This document shows positions 19,022 through 28,606 of a stretch of 35,188 nt of DNA, in pieces. The stretch lies in the NCBI GenBank assembly GCA_015493575.1, contig WGCX01000315.1, positions 1 through 35,188 of the forward strand. Reading direction: 5' to 3'. The DNA comes from Desulfobacteraceae bacterium (GTDB lineage: Bacteria; Desulfobacterota; Desulfobacteria; Desulfobacterales; Desulfobacteraceae). Position 1 is the stretch's first letter. Each line of letters starts with the position of its first letter. Made by a program: the position numbers and the translations under genes. The notes beneath the pieces are model-generated. The model was given only the letters and a program-made list of their open reading frames with translations. It was not told the origin of the DNA and searched no databases.

Positions 19022-21235
19022 ATGTCAAAATTAATAGCATTTGCAGCCATTCAGGGCGGTTACAAAGTTGTTGCTCAGGCTGAGGGAGCATATCATAAAG
19101 CTCTTGAAACCTATAACGCCGATACAAAAGTTGGTTTTCCAAACACCGGTTATTATTTACCTGTAATTTATTCCCTTTTTGGAATAAAAATCGAAACCCT
19201 TGAAGATATGAAGGCTCCCCTTGAAATTGCAAGGGGCCTTCTGCCTCCCCATATTAAAGGTAAACACTGGCTTCCCTATCTCGGGCCTCTCCTTGATGCC
19301 GGTATGGCAGGAATAATCTCCTATGAAATCATAGAAGCACTGAGATATCTTAATGAGCCTGATTTTTATCTCCATGCGGAAGATCCTGATATAGAAGCAG
19401 GTAAATTATGGACAGGTGCTGCCGATGATGTTGTTTTCAGGAAAAGAGGTGTTGAATTTGTTGACGGTTCCGCTCCCGGATTTGCAGCCATTGTAGGCTC
19501 TGCTCCTGATCCTGAAATTGCAAAAATGATTGTTGAAGATTACCAGAAAAAAAGTCTCTATATCTTCCTTGCTGCAAACCACAACGGAACAACCGTTGCG
19601 GAACAGCTCATTGAGGCAGGGGTGCAGATCGGCTGGAGCACAAGGATTGCATGTTTCGGACCTGATATCTCTTCTGCTGTATTTGCATTAGGCTTTGCAA
19701 ACAGGGTTGCCATGGCATTTGGCGGTATTGAGCCAGGCGATTACAAAAAAATCCTCAAATACAACAAAGACAGGGTTTTTGCCTTTGTAAACGCTCTTGG
19801 TGATGTTGGAACAGAATGGGGTGTTGCAGCAGCAGGTGCAGTAAACTGGGGTTTCCCAACCCTTGCCGATACGGATATCACACAGATACTTCCAACAGGT
19901 ATCTGTACATATGAGCATGTTGTTGCACCGGTCGCCTATGATGAAATATGCCAGAAATCAATTGAAACAAGGGGACTTAAGGTTAAAGTATCTGAAATAA
20001 ATATCCCGTGTGCATTTGGTCCTGCATTTGAGGGTGAGCGCGTCAGGGGAGCTGATCTTTTTGTCCAGTGCGGCGGTGGAAAAACACAGTGCACAGAGCT
20101 TGTAAAATCAGCTGATATGAATGAAATTGAGGATGGAAAGATAAGTGTTGTAGGCCCCGATATTACAGATCTTAAGCAGGGGGATACTTTCCCGCTTGCA
20201 ATCTATGTACAGGTTGCAGGCCGTGAATTCCAGGAAGATTTTGAGCCGATCCTTGAAAGGCAGATTCATCATCTTGTAAATTATATCCAGGGTATCATGC
20301 ACATAGGCCAGAGGGATATTTCATGGATACGTGTCAGTAAGGCAGGCGTGGAAAAAGGTTTTACCTTGAAAGACATCGGTGTTGTCCTCCATGCAAAGTT
20401 CCACCAGGAATTTGAAAAAATTCTTGACAAGGTTCAGGTCACACTGTTCACAAAGCAGGAGGATGTTGACAAATGGACCAAGATCGCAAGGGATGAATAC
20501 CATACACGTGACGCACGTGTTGATTCAATGACCGATGAAAGTGTTGAGACATATTACTCATGTACGCTATGCCAGTCATTTGCACCAAACCATGTCTGCA
20601 CGGTAAGCCCTGAAAGAACAGGTCTTTGCGGAGCATACAACTGGATGGACTGCAGGGCTTCATATGAAATTAACCCAACCGGCCCAAACCAGCCCATTGA
20701 AAAGGGAGAATGCCTTGATCCAAAGCTGGGTCAGTGGAAGGGTGTTAATGAATTTGTCAAAAAGGCCTCCAGAGGCGCCATTGAAAAATACAATCTTTAT
20801 TCCATGGTATATGACCCCATGACTACCTGCGGATGCTGCGAGTGTATTGCAGCAATGCTTCCATCATGTAACGGTATTATGACCGTTGGAAGAGATTATC
20901 TCGGTGAAACGCCATGCGGAATGAAATTTACAACTCTTGCTGGTGTTATGGGCGGTGGCGCTTCCTCACCTGGCTTTGTGGGACATTCAAAATACAACAT
21001 CACCCAGGGTAAATTTCTCCTTGGTGACGGCGGACTTTTAAGAATGGTCTGGATGCCCAAGATGCTTAAGGAAGAGCTTAAGGACAGGTTAATCGCCAGA
21101 GGTGAAGCAATGGGCGTTCCCGGGCTTTATGACATGATTGCCGATGAAACCGTTGGAATAACGGAAGAAGAAATCCTTCCCTTTCTCCAGGAAAAAGGTC
21201 ATCCTGCACTTACCATGGAGTCTTTAATCGGCTAA
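19022..21235 (+). CDS. acsB: Acetyl-CoA synthase (CO-methylating), A-cluster subunit
   Basis: YYSCTLCQSFAPNHVCTVSPERTGLCGAYNWMDCRA...PMTTCGCCECIAAMLPSCNGIM. Confidence 0.96.
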   Translation: MSKLIAFAAIQGGYKVVAQAEGAYHKALETYNADTKVGFPNTGYYLPVIYSLFGIKIETLEDMKAPLEIARGLLPPHIKGKHWLPYLGPLLDAGMAGIISYEIIEALRYLNEPDFYLHAEDPDIEAGKLWTGAADDVVFRKRGVEFVDGSAPGFAAIVGSAPDPEIAKMIVEDYQKKSLYIFLAANHNGTTVAEQLIEAGVQIGWSTRIACFGPDISSAVFALGFANRVAMAFGGIEPGDYKKILKYNKDRVFAFVNALGDVGTEWGVAAAGAVNWGFPTLADTDITQILPTGICTYEHVVAPVAYDEICQKSIETRGLKVKVSEINIPCAFGPAFEGERVRGADLFVQCGGGKTQCTELVKSADMNEIEDGKISVVGPDITDLKQGDTFPLAIYVQVAGREFQEDFEPILERQIHHLVNYIQGIMHIGQRDISWIRVSKAGVEKGFTLKDIGVVLHAKFHQEFEKILDKVQVTLFTKQEDVDKWTKIARDEYHTRDARVDSMTDESVETYYSCTLCQSFAPNHVCTVSPERTGLCGAYNWMDCRASYEINPTGPNQPIEKGECLDPKLGQWKGVNEFVKKASRGAIEKYNLYSMVYDPMTTCGCCECIAAMLPSCNGIMTVGRDYLGETPCGMKFTTLAGVMGGGASSPGFVGHSKYNITQGKFLLGDGGLLRMVWMPKMLKEELKDRLIARGEAMGVPGLYDMIADETVGITEEEILPFLQEKGHPALTMESLIG

Positions 21236-21245
21236 TGATCAAATA

Positions 21246-21278
21246 ACTGACCTGTGACCCCTTGGTTTCAGGTCAGTT
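21246..21278 (+). terminator. Stem-loop after acsB
   Basis: AACTGACCTG...CAGGTCAGTT inverted repeat. Confidence 0.5.
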
Positions 21279-21310
21279 CATGATTAAACTATATTTAATA
21301 AAACGAAAAA

Positions 21311-21356
21311 GATGGCCCGGGCCACCAGAAATTTTCCGGGCCATCATTTCCTTTTA
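21311..21356 (+). terminator. Terminator-like hairpin after acsB
   Basis: GATGGCCCGG...CCGGGCCATC followed by a T-rich stretch (ATTTCCTTTT). Confidence 0.7.
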
Positions 21357-21416
21357 TAAGAAATAACACATAAATCATTACATTTATTTATTTTTTTGTC
21401 AGAATCGTTGATTCTT

Positions 21417-21460
21417 TGAGGCAAATCCGGGTCAATCCAGATTTGCCTCATGGCAGTTAT
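21417..21460 (+). repeat. Dispersed hairpin repeat copy upstream of acsC
   Basis: TTTGAGGCAAATCCGGGTCAATCCAGATTTGCCTCATGGCAGTTATA. Confidence 0.85.
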
Positions 21461-21525
21461 ACAGATTATGTACGAATTATAGGTAAACATACAATTTTTT
21501 TATTTTAGAATTTAAGGAGATAGAA

Positions 21526-22866
21526 ATGGCATTAACCGGTATACAGATATTCAAACTCCTTCCCAAAACAAACTGCAAGGAGTGTGGTGTTCCAACATGC
21601 CTTGCCTTTGCAATGAATCTGGCTTCAGGGAAAGCCGAGCTTGACAGCTGTCCCTATGTATCCGATGAATCAAGGGAAAAACTTGCCGAAGCATCAGCAC
21701 CTCCAATCCGTCCTGTAAAAGTTGGTAAAGGTGTCAGGGCAGGAGTTACAGGTGGGGAAACAGTTTTGTACAGACATGAAAAAACTTTTTTCAACCCCAC
21801 GCTCCTTGCTGCAACAATAACATCCGATACAGATGCTGCGGATCTTGAAAAAAGGCTTAAAGTATTTAATGCATTCCAGTATGAACGTGTGGGGCTTAAT
21901 TTAAGACCTGAACTTATTGCTCTTAAAGATGCAGGAAATGGCAAAGATGCCTTTGCTGAACTTGCAAAGACAATTGCTGAAAAATCTGAATTCAACCTTA
22001 TTCTCATGACCGAAGACCTTGATGTGATGAAGGCCGGAGTTGACGCAGCAGGTTTTAAGCGACCCCTTCTCTATGCAGCAACCAAAGACAATGCAGACGA
22101 CTTTGGAGCTCTTGCAAAGGATAGCGGACTGCCCCTTGCAGTAAAGGCTGAATCCATTGATGCTCTTATTGCTTTAACTGAAAAACTTACAGGCATGGGA
22201 TTAAAGGACCTTGTTATTGATTCAGGATCAAGGGAGATCAAACAGGCCTTTGAGGACCAGATCGCAATCAGACGTGCTGCACTCAAGGCAGGCAACCGTG
22301 CTCTTGGTTTCCCCACAATCACCTTTCCATGTGAAATGGCTTCAAACCTTGATATGGAATCACTTATTTCAGCCATGTTCATCGCAAAATACGGCGGAAT
22401 TGTTGTGATGTCAGATTTTACAACGGAATCGATCTTTCCATTGCTTCTTGAAAGGCTCAATATATTTACTGATCCACAGAGACCAATGACTGTAACCGAG
22501 GGTATATTTGAAATTGGTTCACCCGATGAAAACTCTCCTGTGCTTGTTACAACAAACTTTGCACTTACATATTTTATTGTATCCGGCGAAATTGAAGGAA
22601 GTAAAGTTCCTTCATGGCTGCTTGTAAAAGACTCTGAAGGCTTAAGTGTTCTTACTGCATGGGCAGCCGGAAAATTCAGCGGCGATGATGTCGGACTTTT
22701 TGTTAAAAAAAGCGGTATCGCAGATAAGGTTAAACACAAAGAACTGATAATTCCAGGATATGCAGCAGCCATTGCAGGTGAAGTGGAAGAAGAACTCCCG
22801 GACTGGACAATTACCGTCGGCCCGAGGGAAGCAGCTCACCTTGCTGCATTTCTCAAGGCAAGATAG
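21526..22866 (+). CDS. acsC/cdhE: Corrinoid iron-sulfur protein large subunit / acetyl-CoA decarbonylase-synthase gamma subunit
   Basis: MALTGIQIFKLLPKTNCKECGVPTCLAFAMNLASGKAELDSCPYVS (4Fe-4S motif). Confidence 0.95.
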   Translation: MALTGIQIFKLLPKTNCKECGVPTCLAFAMNLASGKAELDSCPYVSDESREKLAEASAPPIRPVKVGKGVRAGVTGGETVLYRHEKTFFNPTLLAATITSDTDAADLEKRLKVFNAFQYERVGLNLRPELIALKDAGNGKDAFAELAKTIAEKSEFNLILMTEDLDVMKAGVDAAGFKRPLLYAATKDNADDFGALAKDSGLPLAVKAESIDALIALTEKLTGMGLKDLVIDSGSREIKQAFEDQIAIRRAALKAGNRALGFPTITFPCEMASNLDMESLISAMFIAKYGGIVVMSDFTTESIFPLLLERLNIFTDPQRPMTVTEGIFEIGSPDENSPVLVTTNFALTYFIVSGEIEGSKVPSWLLVKDSEGLSVLTAWAAGKFSGDDVGLFVKKSGIADKVKHKELIIPGYAAAIAGEVEEELPDWTITVGPREAAHLAAFLKAR

Positions 22867-23020
22867 ATAGTAAACGCTTACAGTCTGGAATTGACTGTGA
22901 ATGGCTACGACAATTTATTGCCGGAGATAACGGTTAATTATTTTTTAGTTGACCTCTCCGGCATTAACAGTTATGTATATTTTTTATAATATAACCTCAT
23001 AACTGCAAAGGAGAACATAA

Positions 23021-23929
23021 ATGATACTTTTTGGAGAAAGTCTGAACGTTATTTCCAATGTGATCGGCAAGGTATTCAAGGAACCCGATCCTTCCAAGCG
23101 TGACCCTGAAGTCATCCAGAAGGAAGTGCTCAGGCAGAAGGACAAGGGTATGGATTACATTGATATCAACCTTGGGCCTGCTAAAAAATTCGGTGTTGAG
23201 CTGATGCCCTGGGTCTGCAATGTTGTTCAGGAGGCTGTGCCTGGCATGCCTCTGCTTCTTGATTCATCAAACATCGATGCCATAGAGGCAGGTCTTAAAG
23301 TCCTGAAACCGGCTGATCAGCCGCATATAATCAATTCAATCATGGTAAGACCTGCAAGATACGAGAAAATGGTTCCCCTTGCAGCACAATACGATGCTGA
23401 TTTTATTGCACTTATGTGGGGTCCCGAGGGTCTTCCAAGGGATGAGAACGAGCGTGCAGCACTTGCTGTGGAGCTTCTCTATTTTGCCAATGAAGCTGGC
23501 ATTCCCAATGAAAAGATCTGGGTGGACGGGATTGTAACACCTGTGAATATTCAGCAGCCACAGGCAATAAGCCTGATGAATTTTACCGCAATGATTGAGG
23601 ATATTGCACCCGGTGCAAAGACCACCTGCGGTCTTTCCAATATTTCAAACGGACCTCCTGATCATCTGCGCCCCATTCTTAACCAGACTTATATGGTAAT
23701 GCTCCAGAAACACGGAATGAAATCAGTTATTTCAGATCCCCTTGACGATCAGCTGACTGCAATTGCAAAGGGAAAACGCCAGGATATTGTTGATTTAATC
23801 TATAAAGTTATGGATGACAGTTCATCTGTCGATCCTTCAAGTCTGTCTGAAGAACTCCTTGCTTATTACAAAACCGTAAGGGTTATACTTGGAGAAACTC
23901 TGTACTCTGACTCATGGCTTGAACTTTAA
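23021..23929 (+). CDS. acsE: Methyltetrahydrofolate:corrinoid iron-sulfur protein methyltransferase
   Basis: MILFGESLNVISN...DKGMDYIDINLGPAKK...LLLDSSNIDAIEAGLKV...TTCGLSNISNGPPDHLRPILN; pterin-binding fold. Confidence 0.93.
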   Translation: MILFGESLNVISNVIGKVFKEPDPSKRDPEVIQKEVLRQKDKGMDYIDINLGPAKKFGVELMPWVCNVVQEAVPGMPLLLDSSNIDAIEAGLKVLKPADQPHIINSIMVRPARYEKMVPLAAQYDADFIALMWGPEGLPRDENERAALAVELLYFANEAGIPNEKIWVDGIVTPVNIQQPQAISLMNFTAMIEDIAPGAKTTCGLSNISNGPPDHLRPILNQTYMVMLQKHGMKSVISDPLDDQLTAIAKGKRQDIVDLIYKVMDDSSSVDPSSLSEELLAYYKTVRVILGETLYSDSWLEL

Positions 23930-23993
23930 GGTCAATTCTTAAATCAAATACTTAAATAACCAGCGATATACTGATCTGGTTAAAAGACCTTTT

Positions 23994-24040
23994 ATAACCT
24001 CTCCTTATTATTTCTTTATGAATAAGGAGGGGTTTTTTTA
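23994..24040 (+). terminator. Rho-independent terminator after acsE
   Basis: AACCTCTCCTTATT-atttctttatg-AATAAGGAGGGGTTTTTTT. Confidence 0.9.
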
Positions 24041-24130
24041 TTTATTCACCGCTTAGCTGCCTGTAGCCGGCATTTGCTATTGACTTGTCGAATTCAGGCA
24101 TTATTTTAGTAGTGCTTCGGCCAGCACACC

Positions 24131-24238
24131 ATATTCGCCCATTTTGGCCTTCACAATTGCATTTGTATGCTTTTGCAGTCCCAAAACAGACAAATATGAA
24201 GAACTGCTCAAAATTAACATGATAAGGGAGAAATGGCC
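24131..24238. repeat. Second dispersed structured repeat, copy 2
   Basis: ATATTCGCCCATTTTGGCCTTCACAATTGCATTTGTATGC...CAGTCCCAAAACAGACAAATATGAAGAACTGCTCAAAATTAACATGATAAGG; matches 8931-9029. Confidence 0.85.
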
Positions 24239-24289
24239 AGGAACCTGAGGTATTAAATTTTTGCAATTAAAAAAAATTAAGATGGAAAT

Positions 24290-24583
24290 ATGCTGAAAAA
24301 AAAAGATAACAAATGGTTTTACATTGTTGTACAGAATCCGGGGACATTGAACGAAGAATACATGGGTTTCAAGCATGACGAAACAGATAAAACATTTATT
24401 CCTGCATTTGCAACCAAAGAAGAGGCCCAGCAGTGTTTTCTTATGATGCCGAAGGATGTGATGCATAATAAATTTGAGGTGCAGGCTGTGATACAGGAAG
24501 ACTTGATCTCCATGGCATCCACAAGTGGATTTCACGTCTTTTTAATGGATGATACGGGTAGAATCAAACAAAGGCTTGGTTAA
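24290..24583 (+). CDS. Small protein of unknown function (97 aa) between acsE and cooC
   Basis: ORF with ATG and RBS-like GATGGA; the translation has balanced composition (MLKKKDNKWFYIVVQNPGTLNEEYMGFKHDETDKTFIPAFATKEEAQQCFLMM...); no family recognised. Confidence 0.65.
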   Translation: MLKKKDNKWFYIVVQNPGTLNEEYMGFKHDETDKTFIPAFATKEEAQQCFLMMPKDVMHNKFEVQAVIQEDLISMASTSGFHVFLMDDTGRIKQRLG

Positions 24584-24587
24584 TCCG

Positions 24588-24711
24588 GGCTAATCCAGAC
24601 AGGCATCATAGCCGTTACAAATAATAACGCGTATATTTTTACGCATATTTCATAATTTGTTGTGAGACGGTTCCGGGTCTGAATCCGGATCGGCCTCGTG
24701 GCAGTTAATGG
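24588..24711 (+). repeat. Dispersed hairpin repeat: degenerate copy (24588-24622) plus full core (24661-24709) upstream of cooC
   Basis: TAATCCAGACAGGCATCATAGCCGTTA and TGTGAGACGGTTCCGGGTCTGAATCCGGATCGGCCTCGTGGCAGTTAA. Confidence 0.75.
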
Positions 24712-24720
24712 AGAAATACT

Positions 24721-25503
24721 TTGAGCTTAAAATTAGCCATAGGCGGTAAAGGCGGAGTTGGAAAAACTACTTTTACATCTCTTATTGCAAGGTGTATTGC
24801 AGATATGGACAAAGAGAAAAGAGTTATTGCCATAGATGCTGATCCGGTAGCAAATCTTGCTGCTGGACTGGGGATTCCTGAGGATCAGCCTATAACTCCG
24901 GTTGCCGAGCTGTCAGATCTCATTGCCGAACGTACAGGGGCTCAACCCGGTACCATGGGAGGTTTTTTCACAATTAATCCAAAAGTTGATGATATACCGG
25001 ATAGATTTTCCATAGAAAAGGACGGGGTAAAGCTTCTTGTCATGGGGACAGTAAAAACAGGAGGTTCAGGGTGTATATGCCCTGAAAGTACAATATTGAA
25101 AGCCCTGATGAACCATCTTGTCCTTTTCAGAAACGAAGTAGTAATAATGGATATGGAAGCAGGAGTTGAACATCTTGGCAGGGCAACATCCGGATCAGTT
25201 GATGCACTTGTAATTATTGTAAATCCTGGAAAACGCAGCAGGGTTGCAGCAGAAAGGATCAGAAAACTCGGAACAGATATCGGAATCAAAAAAATTCTTG
25301 TGATCGGAAACAGGGTAAGATCGGAAAAAGACAAAGACCTTATAAGAGAATCCCTGCCGGATTTTGAAATTCTTGGCTTTTTACCTGAAATAGAAGAAAT
25401 AGCAGAGGCTGACAGAAACGGTGTCCGTCCCTTTGAAGATATTACCCAGATACCCGCTGAACTCAAGCAGATTGCCCGGCAACTCACCGCCCTTGGGCAG
25501 TGA
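24721..25503 (+). CDS. cooC: CooC/AcsF-type nickel-insertion ATPase, paralog 2 (TTG start)
   Basis: LKLAIGGKGGVGKTTFTSLIARCI...AIDADPVANLAAGLG...GGSGCICPE (CxC)...DMEAGVEHLGRAT; last gene of the acs run. Confidence 0.92.
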   Translation: MSLKLAIGGKGGVGKTTFTSLIARCIADMDKEKRVIAIDADPVANLAAGLGIPEDQPITPVAELSDLIAERTGAQPGTMGGFFTINPKVDDIPDRFSIEKDGVKLLVMGTVKTGGSGCICPESTILKALMNHLVLFRNEVVIMDMEAGVEHLGRATSGSVDALVIIVNPGKRSRVAAERIRKLGTDIGIKKILVIGNRVRSEKDKDLIRESLPDFEILGFLPEIEEIAEADRNGVRPFEDITQIPAELKQIARQLTALGQ

Positions 25504-25542
25504 TCCGGTTTATTGTTTTTTATTATTTTTAAAGATATGTAC

Positions 25543-25563
25543 GGGCGGATTCCATATCCGCCC
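25543..25563. terminator. Hairpin between convergent cooC and nuoF-like genes
   Basis: GGGCGGATTCCATATCCGCCC; nearly identical to the folD terminator stem at 12513. Confidence 0.6.
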
Positions 25564-25629
25564 TCTATACATAAAATACTTTCACACACACGGCAGGTGC
25601 GGATTTGAATTTTCCACAACTTTCCATAA

Positions 25630-27417
25630 TTACATTATGGCGCCGAACCTGCAATTGCCGTAACAGCTCAGGCATTTAACGCATTTATCCTGATCGATAA
25701 AAGCAACCTCTTTTTTCTTCCAGGTAATTGCATCGGCAGGGCATCCCTTAAAGCAGGCACCGCATTTTTTACATTTCTCAGGATCAACTTCAAACTTCAA
25801 AAGAGCTACACATGTTCTTGCAGGACACTCCTTGCGGTAGATGTGAGCCTCATATTCATCCCTGAAATATCTCAGGGTTGCAAGAACCGGGTTAGAAGCT
25901 GTCTGACCAAGACCGCACAGGGCTGACTGACCAACCACATGGGTGAGCTCTTCAAGCTCTTCAATATCTCCGGGTTTTCCCTTTCCCTCACAGATATTTT
26001 CAAGGATTGTCAGAATTCTCTTTGTTCCTTCACGGCAGGGGGTACATTTCCCGCATGACTCATCCTGGATAAAATCCATGAAATAGCGTGCCATATCAAC
26101 CATACAAGTCCTGTCATCCATGACAATGGCACCACCTGAACCCATTATGGCTCCAACTTTGGCAATTTCCTCATAATCAACAGGAGTATCAAGATATGCC
26201 TCGGGAACGCATCCGCCTGAAGGACCTCCAAGCTGAACCGCCTTGAATTTTCTCTTATTTGGAACTCCACCGCCGATATCATATACAATGGTTCTAAGCG
26301 TTGTACCCATGGGAACTTCAACAAGCCCTATATTTGTTATATCACCTGATAAAGCAAACACCTTGGTACCCTTACTTGTATTGGTTCCAATACTTGCATA
26401 CCATGCCCCGCCCTTTAAAATAATCTGGGCAACATTGGCAAGGGTTTCAACATTATTTAGGATTGTCGGTTTTTCCCAGAGCCCCTGGTTTGCAGGAAAA
26501 GGCGGTCTGGGTCTGGGCATACCCCTTTTCCCTTCAATGGATCTCATCAAAGCAGTTTCTTCACCGCATACAAAAGCACCTGCACCCTGGTAAATTTCAA
26601 TGTCAAAATCAAAACCAGAGCCTAATATATCTTTTCCAAGAAGTCCGTATTCATTTGCCTGTTCAATTGCTATGGTAAGTCTTTTTATGGCAAGTGGATA
26701 TTCAGATCTGCAATAAATATAACCTTTATGTGAATTAATAGCTTTTGCAGCAATGATCATACCTTCAAGTACAGCATGAGGATCTGATTCCAGAACAGTC
26801 CTGTCCATAAACGCACCGGGGTCGCCTTCATCTGCATTACAGAGAACGTATTTTTCATCACTTTTAGCACCCATGGCGAATTTCCATTTAAGACCGGTTG
26901 GGAAACCAGCTCCACCCCTGCCCCTTAAGCCAGACTCAAGCATCTCATCAACGATCTGCTCCGAAGTCATTTCTGTCAAGGCTTTTGCAGCACCGAAATA
27001 ACCATCTCTTGCAATATATTCATCAATAATTTCAGGATCTATAACACCTTTGTTACGCATCACCCTGAACACCTGGGGTTCAAAAAAGGGAATATCATCG
27101 AGTTTCGGAATTTCATCCTTTGGAGCAGGTTCCTTATATAGAAGACGTTCAACGGGATTGCCTTTAATAAAATGCTCCTCAACAAGTTCTGCTGCATCTT
27201 CAGGTTTAATATTCTGATAAAACACGCCCCCGGGCTGAACCGTCATAACAGGGCCAATGGCACAGAAACCGTTACACTCTGTCATTTCTATTTCTATTTT
27301 GTTTTCCAGACCATGTTTTTTTATTTCATCTGAAAGAGCTGTTTTAACCTTTTCACTTCCTGCAGCGCTGCATCCCTCTCCGCCACAGAGCATCAGCTGA
27401 ATTCCGGTTTCATTCAT
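25630..27417 (-). CDS. NuoF/HydB/HndC-like NAD(P)H-binding flavoprotein with N-terminal thioredoxin-like [2Fe-2S] and C-terminal 2[4Fe-4S] domains
   Basis: N-terminal LMLCGGEGCSAAGSEKV...ECNGFCAIGP; LRGRGGAGFPTGLKWKFA; CNADEGDPGAFMDR; ESCGKCTPCREG; C-terminal CKKCGACFKGCPADAI...CVKCLSCYGNC. Confidence 0.93.
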   Translation of the reverse strand: MNETGIQLMLCGGEGCSAAGSEKVKTALSDEIKKHGLENKIEIEMTECNGFCAIGPVMTVQPGGVFYQNIKPEDAAELVEEHFIKGNPVERLLYKEPAPKDEIPKLDDIPFFEPQVFRVMRNKGVIDPEIIDEYIARDGYFGAAKALTEMTSEQIVDEMLESGLRGRGGAGFPTGLKWKFAMGAKSDEKYVLCNADEGDPGAFMDRTVLESDPHAVLEGMIIAAKAINSHKGYIYCRSEYPLAIKRLTIAIEQANEYGLLGKDILGSGFDFDIEIYQGAGAFVCGEETALMRSIEGKRGMPRPRPPFPANQGLWEKPTILNNVETLANVAQIILKGGAWYASIGTNTSKGTKVFALSGDITNIGLVEVPMGTTLRTIVYDIGGGVPNKRKFKAVQLGGPSGGCVPEAYLDTPVDYEEIAKVGAIMGSGGAIVMDDRTCMVDMARYFMDFIQDESCGKCTPCREGTKRILTILENICEGKGKPGDIEELEELTHVVGQSALCGLGQTASNPVLATLRYFRDEYEAHIYRKECPARTCVALLKFEVDPEKCKKCGACFKGCPADAITWKKKEVAFIDQDKCVKCLSCYGNCRFGAIM

Positions 27418-27483
27418 ACTTTACTCCTGATCGTATTAAACTAATGTTAAGCGTTCACACTGTCCCGCGTCTCAATCGACTGA

Positions 27484-27978
27484 TTATTCGTAGGCTTCAA
27501 GAACATCCTTAACCTTTTGTGATGTCATTTCACCATGGATATCTTTATCCACAATCATCACAGGGGCAAGGCCGCATGCGCCGAGACAACGGACACATTC
27601 AAGGGAAAAACGCCTGTCATCGGTTGTATCACCCTCTTTTATTCCATATTCTTTATGGACACTCATCATTGACTCTTTACTTCCTTTAACATAGCAGGCA
27701 GTGCCTGTGCATATCCTTATGGTATGTCTTCCCTTGGGTTTCAGTGAAAAAAAGGAGTAAAATGTTGCAACACCAAAAACCTGACTTATGGGGAGTTTAA
27801 GTTCCTTGCTCACATACTCTAAAAGCGTACCCGGAAGATAGCCAACAACGTTCTGAGATTCACGAAGAACAGTAATCAGAGAACCGGGTGTACCTTTCCA
27901 TTTTTCAATCACCTGATCAATTTTTTCCCACATATCACGTTCTATATCCGGGTGGTGAGGATAAACGCAGTCTTTCAT
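27484..27978 (-). CDS. NuoE/HydC-like [2Fe-2S] subunit
   Basis: VLRESQNVVGYLPGTLLEYVSKELKLPISQVFGVATFYSFFSLKPKGRHTIRICTGTACYVKGS...CVRCLGACGLAPVM; ATG 27978 preceded by GGAG. Confidence 0.93.
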   Translation of the reverse strand: MKDCVYPHHPDIERDMWEKIDQVIEKWKGTPGSLITVLRESQNVVGYLPGTLLEYVSKELKLPISQVFGVATFYSFFSLKPKGRHTIRICTGTACYVKGSKESMMSVHKEYGIKEGDTTDDRRFSLECVRCLGACGLAPVMIVDKDIHGEMTSQKVKDVLEAYE

Positions 27979-28429
27979 ATTCTTCTCCAATATTCTTCTC
28001 CCTCAAGAGATATATTAATATTTTTTCCTGAAATCAAATCATATGCAACCTTTGCACAACGTCCACTTCTGCCCTATTTCCATATCAGGATAGAATTTAA
28101 AGTCCCAAAATACAAGATTAACGATGCCCGCAACACATTTACACCATCCACATTTCTCGTTTTTTTTACAAAAAAAATTTGAAAAATTAAGGAGTTAGGC
28201 ACCAAATGTATTATCGGGATTATATATTCCCTTTTTCATGAACTCAAAAAAAAATTGAATCATAAATTTAATTTCATAATCACCGTAAATTGTCAATATT
28301 CTATTACACTTTTTATACGATATATCTATTTATGCCCCGTTGATTACAAAGTCAATAGTAAATGGTTCTAACTACTATATATTTTTGTCAAAAGCTAAAA
28401 TTTTCGCTGAAAAATGAATTGATATTATA

Positions 28430-28525
28430 TTTTTTATATGAAATAAAACGTAAGTTATTATTTTTATATGAAATTTATTGCGGGGTAAATCTGTACCAAA
28501 CCAGATCTGCCTCATTGTTGCTATA
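28430..28525 (+). repeat. Dispersed hairpin repeat copy
   Basis: TTTTTATATGAAAT...TTTTTATATGAAATTTATTGCGGGGTAAATCTGTACCAAACCAGATCTGCCTCATTGTTGCTATAT. Confidence 0.65.
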
Positions 28526-28606
28526 TGCACTGGAATATGCCGTTGAATATAAAATGGAGCATTTATCTCACAGATAAATACAACATAAATGAAATATGAG
28601 GTAGTA

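Noticed and set aside
22071-22772. 233-aa minus-strand ORF inside acsC
   Set aside because: Shadow ORF opposite a confident CDS; Ser-rich, no motif.
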